This document shows, piece after piece, positions 1-7,990 of a stretch of 11,068 bases of DNA. Position 1 is the stretch's first letter; each line of letters starts with the position of its first letter. Both the position numbers and the translations under genes were made by a program. Origin of the DNA: Saccoglossus kowalevskii. Its lineage: Eukaryota; Hemichordata; Enteropneusta; Harrimaniidae. The stretch lies in NCBI RefSeq assembly GCF_000003605.2, contig NW_003130854.1, forward strand, positions 1,433,822 to 1,444,889. Direction: 5' to 3'. The notes under the pieces are model-generated. The model did not search any database, had not been told where the DNA came from, and saw only the letters and a list, made by a program, of their open reading frames with translations.

Positions 1-606
1 TTTTTAAATTAAACAATGCACCTATTATTTGTCTTTTTTCATTGATGACCATAAACGTTGAATTCGGTTCACGCTACTCGGTATTTTGAATGATTTAAAA
101 ATTTACAAATTTAGCAAAATTTGGGAGTGGCAATGAATCATGTTATAAAGATTCCTTTCTGATAGAAAATTATGATGTTGTTCGAAAACATTGTGTTTAG
201 CCGAATCGGGAGATGAATCAGTGATCGTAGTAATCGATTTCCGCACCTCGCCACCCTGGCTTCGGACGTGCCTTTTCCGTCTTTATTCGTTTCTCAAAGA
301 GAACTGAGAACACATCCGTACAAACAAATCAACAATGCGAGACGCCCCGTCAGCGTCCCTCCAAACTTTGCATGACAATGCTGATGTGCGCAACAACGTC
401 GATGGTCGCGGAGTACGTTCAGAACACCGTTGTTAACGCTTACACAATAATACACTATCAAACCTGGCACTCAAAGCGATCTTTTTCAAAAAACAGGATA
501 TAAGTTTGCCCGCAGCTAATCACACTTGTAGAGCATAGATATCGGAGAAATGTTACACAAATGTAATTTATGGGTTATTTAATTTTAACGAACCCGCATG
601 TAGTTT
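1..606. other. Unassigned non-coding sequence
   Basis: AT-rich sequence with a somewhat GC-richer patch at about 235-430. No frame of useful length, RNA gene or repeat was recognised. Confidence 0.6.
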
Positions 607-867
607 TTAATGGAGCGTGGACAGTGAGTGAGCTTCACACCCGACTCGAGCTTCGTACTTAGATATGGCTATAACATCTAAGGTGAAACACGTGGTGCTC
701 ACCGAGTGCCATTCCGACCCATTACTGATGTACCTGTGCTGTTGTCTCGCTCGACCGGCCACGTCACCACAGTGTACAAGCTTGTCAATTTGATTAGTAA
801 TAATTACCAGTGAGCATTTTCGCTGAAGTGGATCCGCTGACACCGTTACTTCAAATACTTCGTAACC
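607..867 (-). CDS. Possible immunoglobulin-like exon or exon remnant
   Basis: On the minus strand a frame of 86 codons stays open from a splice-acceptor-like CAG at 868-870 (preceded by a moderately pyrimidine-rich stretch) to a TAA at 607-609. There is no ATG, so if real it would be an internal or last exon. The translation starts GYEVFEVTVSADP. It has Cys33, Trp53 and Cys77 and ends with TLDVIAISKYEARVGCEA, which resembles the E and F strands of an immunoglobulin domain (a Thr-Leu, alternating hydrophobics, an acidic residue and Ala before the second Cys, then Cys-Glu-Ala). Against it, the Cys33-to-Trp53 gap is long, the Trp53-to-Cys77 gap is short, and the stop comes before a full G strand. 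An eroded gene fragment or a chance open frame are both plausible. No other exon of such a gene is evident nearby. Confidence 0.2.
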   Translation of the reverse strand, partial: GYEVFEVTVSADPLQRKCSLVIITNQIDKLVHCGDVAGRARQQHRYISNGSEWHSVSTTCFTLDVIAISKYEARVGCEAHSLSTLH

Positions 868-870
868 CTG

Positions 871-1800
871 ACGACGCCGTGAAATGAATCAAGTACAGTA
901 ATCGCAAAATTCAACCGTTTTTTACCTATCTCATTACCGAAAAGTGTTGTTTGTTTTGTTTTTTCAGTACGGACAATAAACTGAAGATGGAATTTATTTC
1001 GCATTCTTGATATCACTTTGTATCTTTAATTTTAACATTTTTTTCTAATATTCTGCGTGGCGAGAATAATTTCTAGAAGAAAAAAAGATTAAACTTGGAA
1101 AAATCGGCGGACATAAAATGATGGAGCTAGCTGCCTTAACTGAATCAGATATGATGAAGATGGTGAAATGAACATCCGGGTATATTCGGTACACATAATA
1201 AAAAAACAATAACTACGAAATAAGCACCAGGAACGAAATGAACATCACGTACGGGGCATAACGTTTGATTAAATGTGAATTGGATTTCTTCCTCTATATC
1301 ACACACGTAATCATCGCTTGTCATCATTGCCTAGTATTATTATTAATTGCACGGCCGAGACTCTAAAAATCAACTACAGAAACATCCGAACACGTGCGGG
1401 TATCTGGTTAGGATGATAGGGACTGTGTGCAATAGGCTCATAAAAAAACTCGTGTGTTAGCAGAGGAATTAAGAGTTTCTTCACAGTGGGTTTTTCGTCA
1501 TGCATTAACGCAAATAAATGACCGGAGTGAGAATTGGAAAGATCAAGAGTTTACGATCGCTGCAAATCCACGTTGCCCCACTAGCTGGGAATGTGTACCG
1601 ATCCGTTCCGGGGCTCTCCAAACATCCATTAAAAGTCATTATTCCAGACGCTGCGATTCTTTGCTCGTTAATGAGTGTGTAGCTGCGGGTTGACCGTGTA
1701 TCTATGAAACGTTCGAATCGTCGCGGAGTGTGTCTATACTGACATCATTGGAACATATAGCCTTATCCATAATTATGAGAAACATTAAGGGCAGGATCAG
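871..1800. other. Unassigned non-coding sequence
   Basis: T-rich around 930-1090. A 60-codon minus-strand frame (1145-1327) begins with ATG and has one hydrophobic stretch, but it resembles nothing known. A plus-strand frame at 1454-1693 lacks an ATG start and is also unrecognised. Confidence 0.6.
1165..1246 (+). repeat. Exact 12-bp direct repeat
   Basis: GAAATGAACATC occurs at 1165-1176 and again at 1235-1246, 70 bases apart, with partly similar sequence after each copy (CGGG and ACGTACGGG). A few exact 12-mers are expected by chance in a window this size, so only the closeness of the copies is notable. Confidence 0.3.
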
Positions 1801-1822
1801 CATCCATCCATCCATCCATCCA
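1801..1822 (+). repeat. (CATC)5 microsatellite
   Basis: Five CATC units followed by a partial one. A short complementary run, GGATGGATGGAT, lies at about 2428. The flanks of the two do not match, so they are probably independent. Confidence 0.9.
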
Positions 1823-2592
1823 CAACCAAGTCCGCGCACGCAACGTAACTATGGTGATTCAAATTCCACTTTTTGATTGTTTAAGATATTTCCAACAAAA
1901 AAACAGTGCACACTACTGATAAAATCATACCAGACCTCAATCCCTAAAAAGAAGTTCCGTACTAGCTTGAATATTGAACACCTGAATATGAGTGTACAGA
2001 TGGAAACGAAAACAAATATTGCACATGAACAAAAGGAAATGTTCTTTTCTGTAATTGCACATAAGGTCCGTGCCAAATGAAACAGTACAAATTGCTAAAA
2101 ATAAAAAATAAATCCTTTTCATTCGTGTGTTTTTTTCAATACAAAAAGAGAGAGAGAAAAAAAAGAAAAACATGTGTACGTGTTCAGTAAGCCTTCCCAG
2201 TAGAAACGGATTAGACGTTTCAATTATCGGTTTATTTCAGGGGAATGAAATAAAAATTACTTTTAATTTGGGAAGCAGATCAGCCCGGTCTGTCTAAGAG
2301 GTGATATCAATACGAACAAAATATAACTAAAAAAAATACAGTGTTGTCAATTTGTGTCCCCCTTCTACGCTTCCCCATACGGGATGCATCGTACATTTCA
2401 CGAAACGGACAATAGGGGACGTTTCATGGATGGATGGATACAGTAATTAGAATTTCAACATCCCTCTTTGTTCGTTCACCTCATGATTGCAAGTTCCTAC
2501 GTTGATATACGACTGTTGAGATGGAAAAGAAGCGATCATCATCTTCTTCTTTTATAGGGTATTGTCACATTTCTCCCAGAATGAACTGAAGG
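1823..2592. other. Unassigned AT-rich sequence
   Basis: Apart from the purine tract and a short GGAT run, no gene or structured element was recognised. Overlapping short open stretches around 1850-2170 occur on both strands and are typical of AT-rich DNA. Confidence 0.6.
2143..2170 (+). repeat. 28-base purine tract with (AG)n core
   Basis: An uninterrupted A/G tract with an AGAGAGAGAG centre and A-rich flanks. It is a simple repeat with no other signal. Confidence 0.85.
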
Positions 2593-2742
2593 AATTGACA
2601 CTGCCAATGTAAATCAGGTGACATACAGCTCGTCTATTTCTCGCCGTATATCTATATATGTCAACTCGTTTAGCTCTCCCAACTGTTATAGTGAAACTGA
2701 CAGGTACATTGGGCGAGAATAATTACAAATATGATGTCAATT
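2593..2742. repeat. Loose imperfect foldback
   Basis: AATTGACA (2593-2600) is complementary to TGTCAATT (2735-2742). Inside it GCC-AATGTA (2603-2611) pairs with TACATTGGGC (2705-2714), TCAG (2614-2617) with CTGA (2697-2700), and CAG (2626-2628) with CTG (2683-2685). The centre near 2655 is itself TA-rich and partly palindromic. Spacing differs between the arms, including about 19 extra bases on the right outside the GGGC, so this would be an old, eroded structure. No flanking target-site duplication is clear. It ends about 40 bases before the tighter hairpin at 2784. Confidence 0.3.
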
Positions 2743-2783
2743 AAGGAAATTCGACACACTGCCACACGAGAACAGAAGGGCGA

Positions 2784-2863
2784 TCGGTTCCAACGACTCT
2801 TCTAAAATTGTGTTCTTTTGAAATCTTTCAAAAGATGGGAGATTAGATACGAGTTGAAACCGA
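2784..2863 (+). ncRNA. 80-nt hairpin, microRNA-precursor-like candidate
   Basis: The sequence folds back on itself with arms in good register. The outer arm TCGGTTCCAAC (2784-2794) pairs with GTTGAAACCGA (2853-2863) at 10 of 11 positions. TCTAA (2801-2805) pairs with TTAGA (2843-2847). The apical arm TCTTTTGAAA (2814-2823) is perfectly complementary to TTTCAAAAGA (2826-2835). As RNA of the plus strand, four further pairs form between 2808-2812 and 2836-2840, three of them G-U, so the plus transcript folds better than the minus one. That gives about 27 pairs in 80 nt with a very small terminal loop, and internal loops near 2795-2800/2848-2852 and 2806-2813/2836-2842. The size and shape fit an animal pre-miRNA, but a miniature foldback transposon or a chance palindrome is also possible. 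I recognise no known miRNA seed. Confidence 0.3.
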
Positions 2864-2895
2864 CACCGACCAGGGCCGTTGTCTCTCTTCACGGG

Positions 2896-5560
2896 CCAAA
2901 ATATGCCATTTTTTTTTTATCGGAGAAACCATATCCCATGCACGCAGATACGCCCTTCCGAGCGTCGAATGAATGAGCCATTTGATGATGAATATCATAT
3001 TTCGAATGCGAATACGAAATGAATCACGAAGCCGCCTGTGTTGAAGTCATGTCGTTTTTGAGATGGTAGTGAGTCTATGTGTTTGTTGTTAGATGGATAA
3101 CACCTTTAAGAAGGTTGCACAAGTTGCCTAACTAAAGTTTCATGCTTACTCATATATTGAAACGCTAATTGGTACAAATAAGTATTTTCATGTTGATACC
3201 TCAAAATCAAAGTAGAAGAGCTGGTACCCCACATCCAAATTATCAATGTGATAACAACTTCCATTCCGATAAAACAAATTACTGATGTCACGTGATTTTC
3301 AATAAGGAAGAAGCCGCAACAGAAGACACATTTTCAACGTAGAAGCTTACTTATAATTTTCGGGAATTGGTCATCAATCGCATAACAATTTTCGTTGGTT
3401 TATGATTTTATAAAGAGCCATACGGTTCTCTGTCTCTGTTTTCTGAAAATGTGCAAAATATTATTAAAAAATTGCAAATTTTTGTATAATTCTATAGAAG
3501 ACAATTTTAAAACGTGCCCAACTGACGCCGGCTAATCAGACGGCCATATATAGCGAGCGTGTCGTTGTTTACAAATAAGCGTCTACCCATGAGTCTTTGC
3601 GTTGTTAGCGTGCGTTATTATTGTCGCTTGGGACTCAATTCCCTCGCGTGCGCAGGTGACGACTTGTCCACTCTAAGTAACGATATATAATTGTTTAACA
3701 AAAAGTCACTAGCCAACAATTCGAGATATGACATAATGGTATAAGGGCTTATAATACCGACAAACTGGTTGCCACTCCCTAAAATGTAAACACTCAGTAT
3801 TTTCTGGAAAAAATAGGATGCTTGCCAATGATGAAAGATTAGACGCGTCTGTGACGACAAACACTACTAATAGTATTATCCACATGCTCATCGCATCTAT
3901 CGACAAATGCATTTTATCAAAATCAGCTTAATAATTCCGTTAAACCGGCATGACTCGCGCGACTGTGTTCTACGCTTTATGCGATGTCGTAAAAACTAAA
4001 TAGAACTCGTGGGATTTTTGCCTGTATAAGATTTTGGCGATTTCTTTTATTTTCGTTCCGTGGAGCGAATAAAAACATGTGAGTCTCTCGATCCTAATGC
4101 ACCTGATACTTCCCGAATTCCATGAGCCTACTTGAGGTTGCGATGTCATTGCCATATTGAGTCGCTCAACTTCCCCTTTCTGCTTCGTGAATATTCATTT
4201 GTATGTCGTCTTCGTAATGATTTGGCCTGGAAATGCCGTCTTTATTTACCCATGAGTAAACTTGATTTGATTTTTGCAGTAAAAAAAATTAAATTAGTAA
4301 TTTTACCCGTACATCGTCGAGTGTGCATGGTGGTACTCCATATCGATTTTTGATTTACGAAGCTCGTAGGTCATATTGTTTGTGCTTTTTTGGTGGAAGC
4401 GGCTAAAATGAATTCCGATTTTTGCTACTACTAAACAATGCAATATTGTGTTCTGTAACCACGGTAACTTATTTGATTTACTATCATGTTACAAAAATGA
4501 AGACAATTACTGGTAATTGAAAATATACAATTCAGTGATTATCGATAAAAAATACAGTGAAAATATTTTTTTTTGTCTGTTTTAGGTCATTTTCTCTATG
4601 GCAAGGATATATTTCAAAATATTCCTCAGTGTCACGTGGTGAAAAAAGGATAAAGGAACTTTTTTATGCTTAAAAGTATAACAAAAAAATAGTGGGGTTT
4701 TAACGAGAAAACGTGTTTCGTTGTGGCCCGTGTGCATAATATTTACCATTTTTCTCAACAAAAAAAAACAACAGATTAACAGTCAACCAAACAAGTCACA
4801 TACTGTTGACTAATAGTAAAACAAATAATCGTAGACAGATTTTGACATGAAATATTGTCACTGCTACTATATGCGCTATAATATAAACAAAAATATAAAC
4901 AAAAATATAAACAAAAAGTACCCACAAATAGCATTCTGTGATTATTCAGGTCTATCCTAAGTAAATGGCTTCGTATGGTTTCACTGTCTTCACTGGAACA
5001 GAAACAATAGAGCTGCCAATTAGCGGCTCTGTTAATAGTGAACATTCATAAAATTTGAATGTTTCAAAGAGCACTATGTAAAAACAATGGAAACACTAAT
5101 AAATATGCCATTATGTTCCTAGTAAACAGAAGATTTAAATAAGTGTTTTGAAATCAAAATCAGGGTATGCATTCAAAAGTTAAATAGTTTTAAGTGCACT
5201 TTCACCTAAAATGCATGATTTTAACCCAAAATTCACACCACTTAATATGGTATCATAGTACATCTTTGTAAACCATAAAACCCGAAAGTTTAAATAAAAC
5301 TCTTTAAAATAATATATAACTTGATGGGTACAAATTATATTTTACTCGTGTAATTACAGTAACTAGAACCAATTAAAAATATAGTCTCCCAACCTGCATC
5401 TCTACCTTAAACGAATAGATGATTGTTAGTAAGAAGTAAGAAACAACTTTATTTTTGTTCACATTTACATGTACTAGTACTTTCCGAATGTCCCCTGGTT
5501 CACAATTAAAGCCACACTTCACCAGTTATGACCATGGCAGGCTGATATCTCACTTTAGAC
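2896..5560. other. Long unassigned AT-rich stretch
   Basis: No recognisable exon, RNA gene or transposon was found. Short open stretches are scattered on both strands. The only one with a suggestive feature is 3709-3912 on the minus strand: 67 codons from an ATG, with a hydrophobic run WIILLVVFVV at residues 11-20 that resembles a signal peptide. GC-richer spots occur near 3510-3660 and 3940-3965. A bulged AT-rich hairpin lies near 4604-4625. Confidence 0.55.
4881..4916 (+). repeat. Three perfect copies of a 12-bp unit
   Basis: ATATAAACAAAA occurs three times in tandem without a mismatch. Read on the minus strand in one frame it gives repeated Phe-Cys-Leu-Tyr inside a short open stretch, which is a by-product of the repeat rather than evidence of a gene. 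Confidence 0.9.
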
Positions 5561-5653
5561 ATTACTGAATGATGCATGATGGGAGACACGATCAACAAAC
5601 ATGCGATGAAGCATGACAAAGTAAACATAATTCACGCGGAGAAGCTACGTGAA

Positions 5654-5674
5654 CACGTGTTTGTTGAATGAAAT
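5654..5674 (-). repeat. Possible third, inverted copy of the repeat core
   Basis: Read on the minus strand, this stretch begins ATTTCATTCAACAAACA, which matches the core of the 6475 copy at roughly 15 of 20 positions with one gap, and it is preceded by ACGCG as in the other copies. It lies in inverted orientation about 100 bases before copy 1. The match is short and the composition simple, so it may be chance. Confidence 0.2.
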
Positions 5675-5770
5675 CGCGTGTCATAACACATAGTATTGGC
5701 AACATCGTTTCTTGTACTGTGGTACCATAGCAATGATCGGGACTCCCTTTCAAAACGCCACGTTCACCAC

Positions 5771-5877
5771 GCAGGCGTGCGCTCCAATTTCGAGTAAACA
5801 AACGATGTATGACGCATGCGTGGTACTAGTATGTATCGCTTGTTACGAAACTGCGGTGAAACGACTGCGGTGCTTTA
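5771..5877 (+). repeat. Diverged interspersed repeat, copy 1
   Basis: The segment 5771-5810 aligns with 6475-6513 at 31 of 39 positions with one gap; most differences are transitions. A second block around 5850-5877 (AAAC, then CGACTGC, then CTTTA) aligns with 6551-6584 in the same order and at similar spacing. The core is AATTTCGAGTAAACAAACG. The segment also contains the 10-bp palindrome ACGCATGCGT (5812-5821). I infer a short dispersed element, non-coding or too decayed to show coding. The family is not recognised. Confidence 0.45.
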
Positions 5878-5879
5878 CT

Positions 5880-5933
5880 TTTGTGAGTTACGGGAGTGAT
5901 TCTCTTATACGTGTCTGGAAATGCGACTGTTGA
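5880..5933 (+). pseudogene. WD40-like carboxy-terminal fragment
   Basis: The frame ends FVSYGSDSLIRVWKCDC followed by TGA at 5931-5933. This resembles the last strand of a WD40 blade (Ser-Asp, two residues, Ile-Arg-Val-Trp), and the final Trp-Lys-x-Asp-Cys-stop recalls the carboxy end of WDR5-type proteins. The preceding bases CTTTACTTTTGTGAG look like a weak splice acceptor, although GAG is a poor one. Upstream, the same frame continues to 5712 but shows no earlier WD40 strand, and it overlaps the interspersed repeat. A last exon, a decayed retrocopy fragment and coincidence all remain possible. The match is short, so confidence is low. Confidence 0.15.
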
Positions 5934-6474
5934 AAGACCCCCTACTTTTCACACAGACTAACAACGTGGACATGTTTACGTGTTACTTGTACGTGTTCAC
6001 TTATATAATCCCGTAGTTTGTGCTTTCACCCGAGTGAGCCGGCGGCCTTTCACCCTTTTCCGAAGCGTGACTAGGATTGTGGTCGTGCTGAACAACTGTC
6101 ACACGATCGTTCTTTTTTTCAGGACGTACATACTTTAGAAATACTTCCACGCTTCCATTATTATGCAATGTAAACAAAACTCGAATTCCAATCATATCGA
6201 TTTGATTCATTTATTGTGGGTATATTACGCATACATGTCAGAATGGGTTACAATTAAACTATCCGTCGGCGACAATGTAACAATTTGAAAAGAATATATA
6301 TAACAAATAGCCAACGAGTCAAGTATCCCCGATTTTAAAATGATTAACAATATTTGTATAGTTTTTTTAAAAATCATATATTAAATAATCTCAGCTGCTG
6401 AAAATCTCACGTATTGAAACCAATTCACATTGGTTCTCGAAAAACTGAACTAGTTAAAGCGCGGTGGTCGTTGC

Positions 6475-6584
6475 GCAGCGCGTGTTCAAATTTCATGTAA
6501 ATAAACAATGTATTTTACGCGCGTTGTATACGTCGCTATGAGTCCCATATCAAACAGGACGCGGCGCGACGACTGCCGCCTTTT
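6475..6584 (+). repeat. Diverged interspersed repeat, copy 2
   Basis: This is the partner of the copy at 5771-5877, in the same orientation about 700 bases downstream. Its core reads AATTTCATGTAAATAAACA. The differences, mainly C to T and G to A, are what decay of methylated CpG would give. The region is locally GC-richer than its surroundings. A TATAAAT sequence follows at about 6604, but nothing else supports a promoter. Confidence 0.45.
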
Positions 6585-6590
6585 AACCCA

Positions 6591-7379
6591 GCTGCTTACA
6601 CACTATAAATGTCACGGGGAAAATCATCGTCACTATTTTTTTTTATAAAAACATAAGAGCATAATTTATCTTATTTTGGCAGTAAATTTGAAATGATGAA
6701 AATAACGTGCTCATGTAGGCTTTGAATCACGTGTGCACATAAGTAAATCCGGGCGTGCGAGCAATGCGCATCGTTATCATCATTGCCTCTTCTTTAAATG
6801 TTAACCAGGTTGGAACTGAGGAAAAAAAACATAGGTCACCAAATTCCTTACAGAAGAAATTGCATTTTAATATCACCCCTATCATGGCGTTAACGACCAA
6901 ATGACAACTATTTTGAACAACAAGTTTTGAAGTTCTAATTGTTGTTTACGTATTTGAGAATATACCGCACACGCGCAATATTTGACACAGTATCGGTAAC
7001 CCATTCATCGCCATGAATGTCCATCTGCGCGCAAAAAAAGTTCTGGCTCAAAAACTGCGTATTGCTACAAAATATGTTGAACGAATAAAAATCGAACTTG
7101 TTTATCGAAATCTATTTGTAAGAGATGTTTACCAGGCATCGTTCAGTTGGTGACGCTACAGTAAAAAAATGCACGTCAGAAGTCAGATGCATCTTGGGAA
7201 TATAGTCCGGGGCTAATGAGATGAAGATAAATTATCAAATTCTATTTTGAAAGTAGAGTTATAAGCAAAACATTAACATTCCGTTGAAGTTCAATCCTGC
7301 TTGGAGTTAAACACACAAAAAATACCCAACTGCATAAACCAGACTAAATGAGGTGGCAGTAACAGATGGAACTTTAGGG
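6591..7379. other. Unassigned non-coding sequence
   Basis: No gene recognised. A small perfect hairpin (CATTCAT and ATGAATG, 7002-7019) is of a size expected by chance. TTGTTTACG near 6941 resembles the inverted core of the 5771 and 6475 repeats but is too short to assign. Confidence 0.55.
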
Positions 7380-7990
7380 GTGGGGGCTTGGTAAAGATCC
7401 GCAGGACATATTGTCCGACTGGGCCTCGTAGACGCCCAGGTTACGCATTAAACTTGTCATAAATCCATTATCTTCTTGGAATCTTGGGATCGAATTCGGT
7501 GTTGTCATGACGACCATGGTATTATCCATCAAATTTCAACAACGATACTCCATCGTCGGAGAAGCCCTCCCCCTAGTGCATTGCCACGAGTGTTCAATTC
7601 ACAACGTACCCATGGCGGTGACGTATTCGTGAAACATTGTTCTATCGAGCCGTTGTCTCCGTGATAAGCACCTCGAAGACAATTAGTACCATCGGATATT
7701 TGATATTTTAATGGCTGCGTCACTGCGATAAACTCACACTTTAAGTTGCGTGCCCCGCGACACAGGACTGAAAGCTCGTCGACTTCGACTCCTATTACGC
7801 GCTTTCATAGCAAGAGTCGAGCTATTATCCCTCTTACAATGCTCACACATTCCAGTTTGTGCGAGGCGATGCCTGTTCTTACTTCATCGAAATCTGTCGC
7901 AGCACCAAACAAAAAAAATGTAACTCAACGCTCGATTTCATTGGCCTGCTGCGAGGCGTACACTTACAGCGTGTGTGTTAAACAGTGAGA
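7380..7990. other. GC-richer segment with open frames on both strands
   Basis: Individual 60-base lines here reach about 55-60 percent GC against a clearly AT-rich background. On the plus strand the frame is open from 7704 to a TGA at 7986-7988, without an early ATG. The minus strand is open from 7804 down to a TGA at 7529-7531. The latter gives 91 codons with five cysteines and no methionine, including the stretch SIEQCFTNTSPPWVRCEL. I do not recognise a domain in either. Two small hairpins sit at 7404-7416 (GGACA and TGTCC) and 7419-7439 (CTGGGC and GCCCAG). This could be an exon-bearing segment, a decayed mobile element or simply a compositional island. Confidence 0.3.

Noticed and set aside
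1454-1693. Plus-strand open stretch of about 80 codons
   Set aside because: It starts with GTG rather than ATG, follows a stop closely, lacks a clear acceptor and resembles no known domain.
1705-1725. GTTCGAATC, resembling a tRNA T loop and RNA polymerase III box B
   Set aside because: Only three of five T-stem pairs form and no acceptor stem or anticodon arm is found at the proper spacing.
1801-2440. CATC repeats and GGAT repeats as inverted ends of one element
   Set aside because: The similarity ends at the simple repeats; the flanking sequences do not match.
4776-5045. 89-codon minus-strand frame containing repeated Phe-Cys-Leu-Tyr
   Set aside because: The peptide repeat is simply the translation of the 12-bp tandem repeat; the rest has no domain or supporting signals.
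6001-6210. 69-codon minus-strand ATG frame with plausible composition
   Set aside because: T at the position three bases before the ATG, no recognisable domain and no splice or promoter support.
6601-6615. TATAAAT as a TATA box
   Set aside because: No open frame or transcript start signal follows, and such strings are common in AT-rich DNA.
7285-7310. GTTCAATCC, resembling box B
   Set aside because: No stem around it and no box A upstream at tRNA or SINE spacing.
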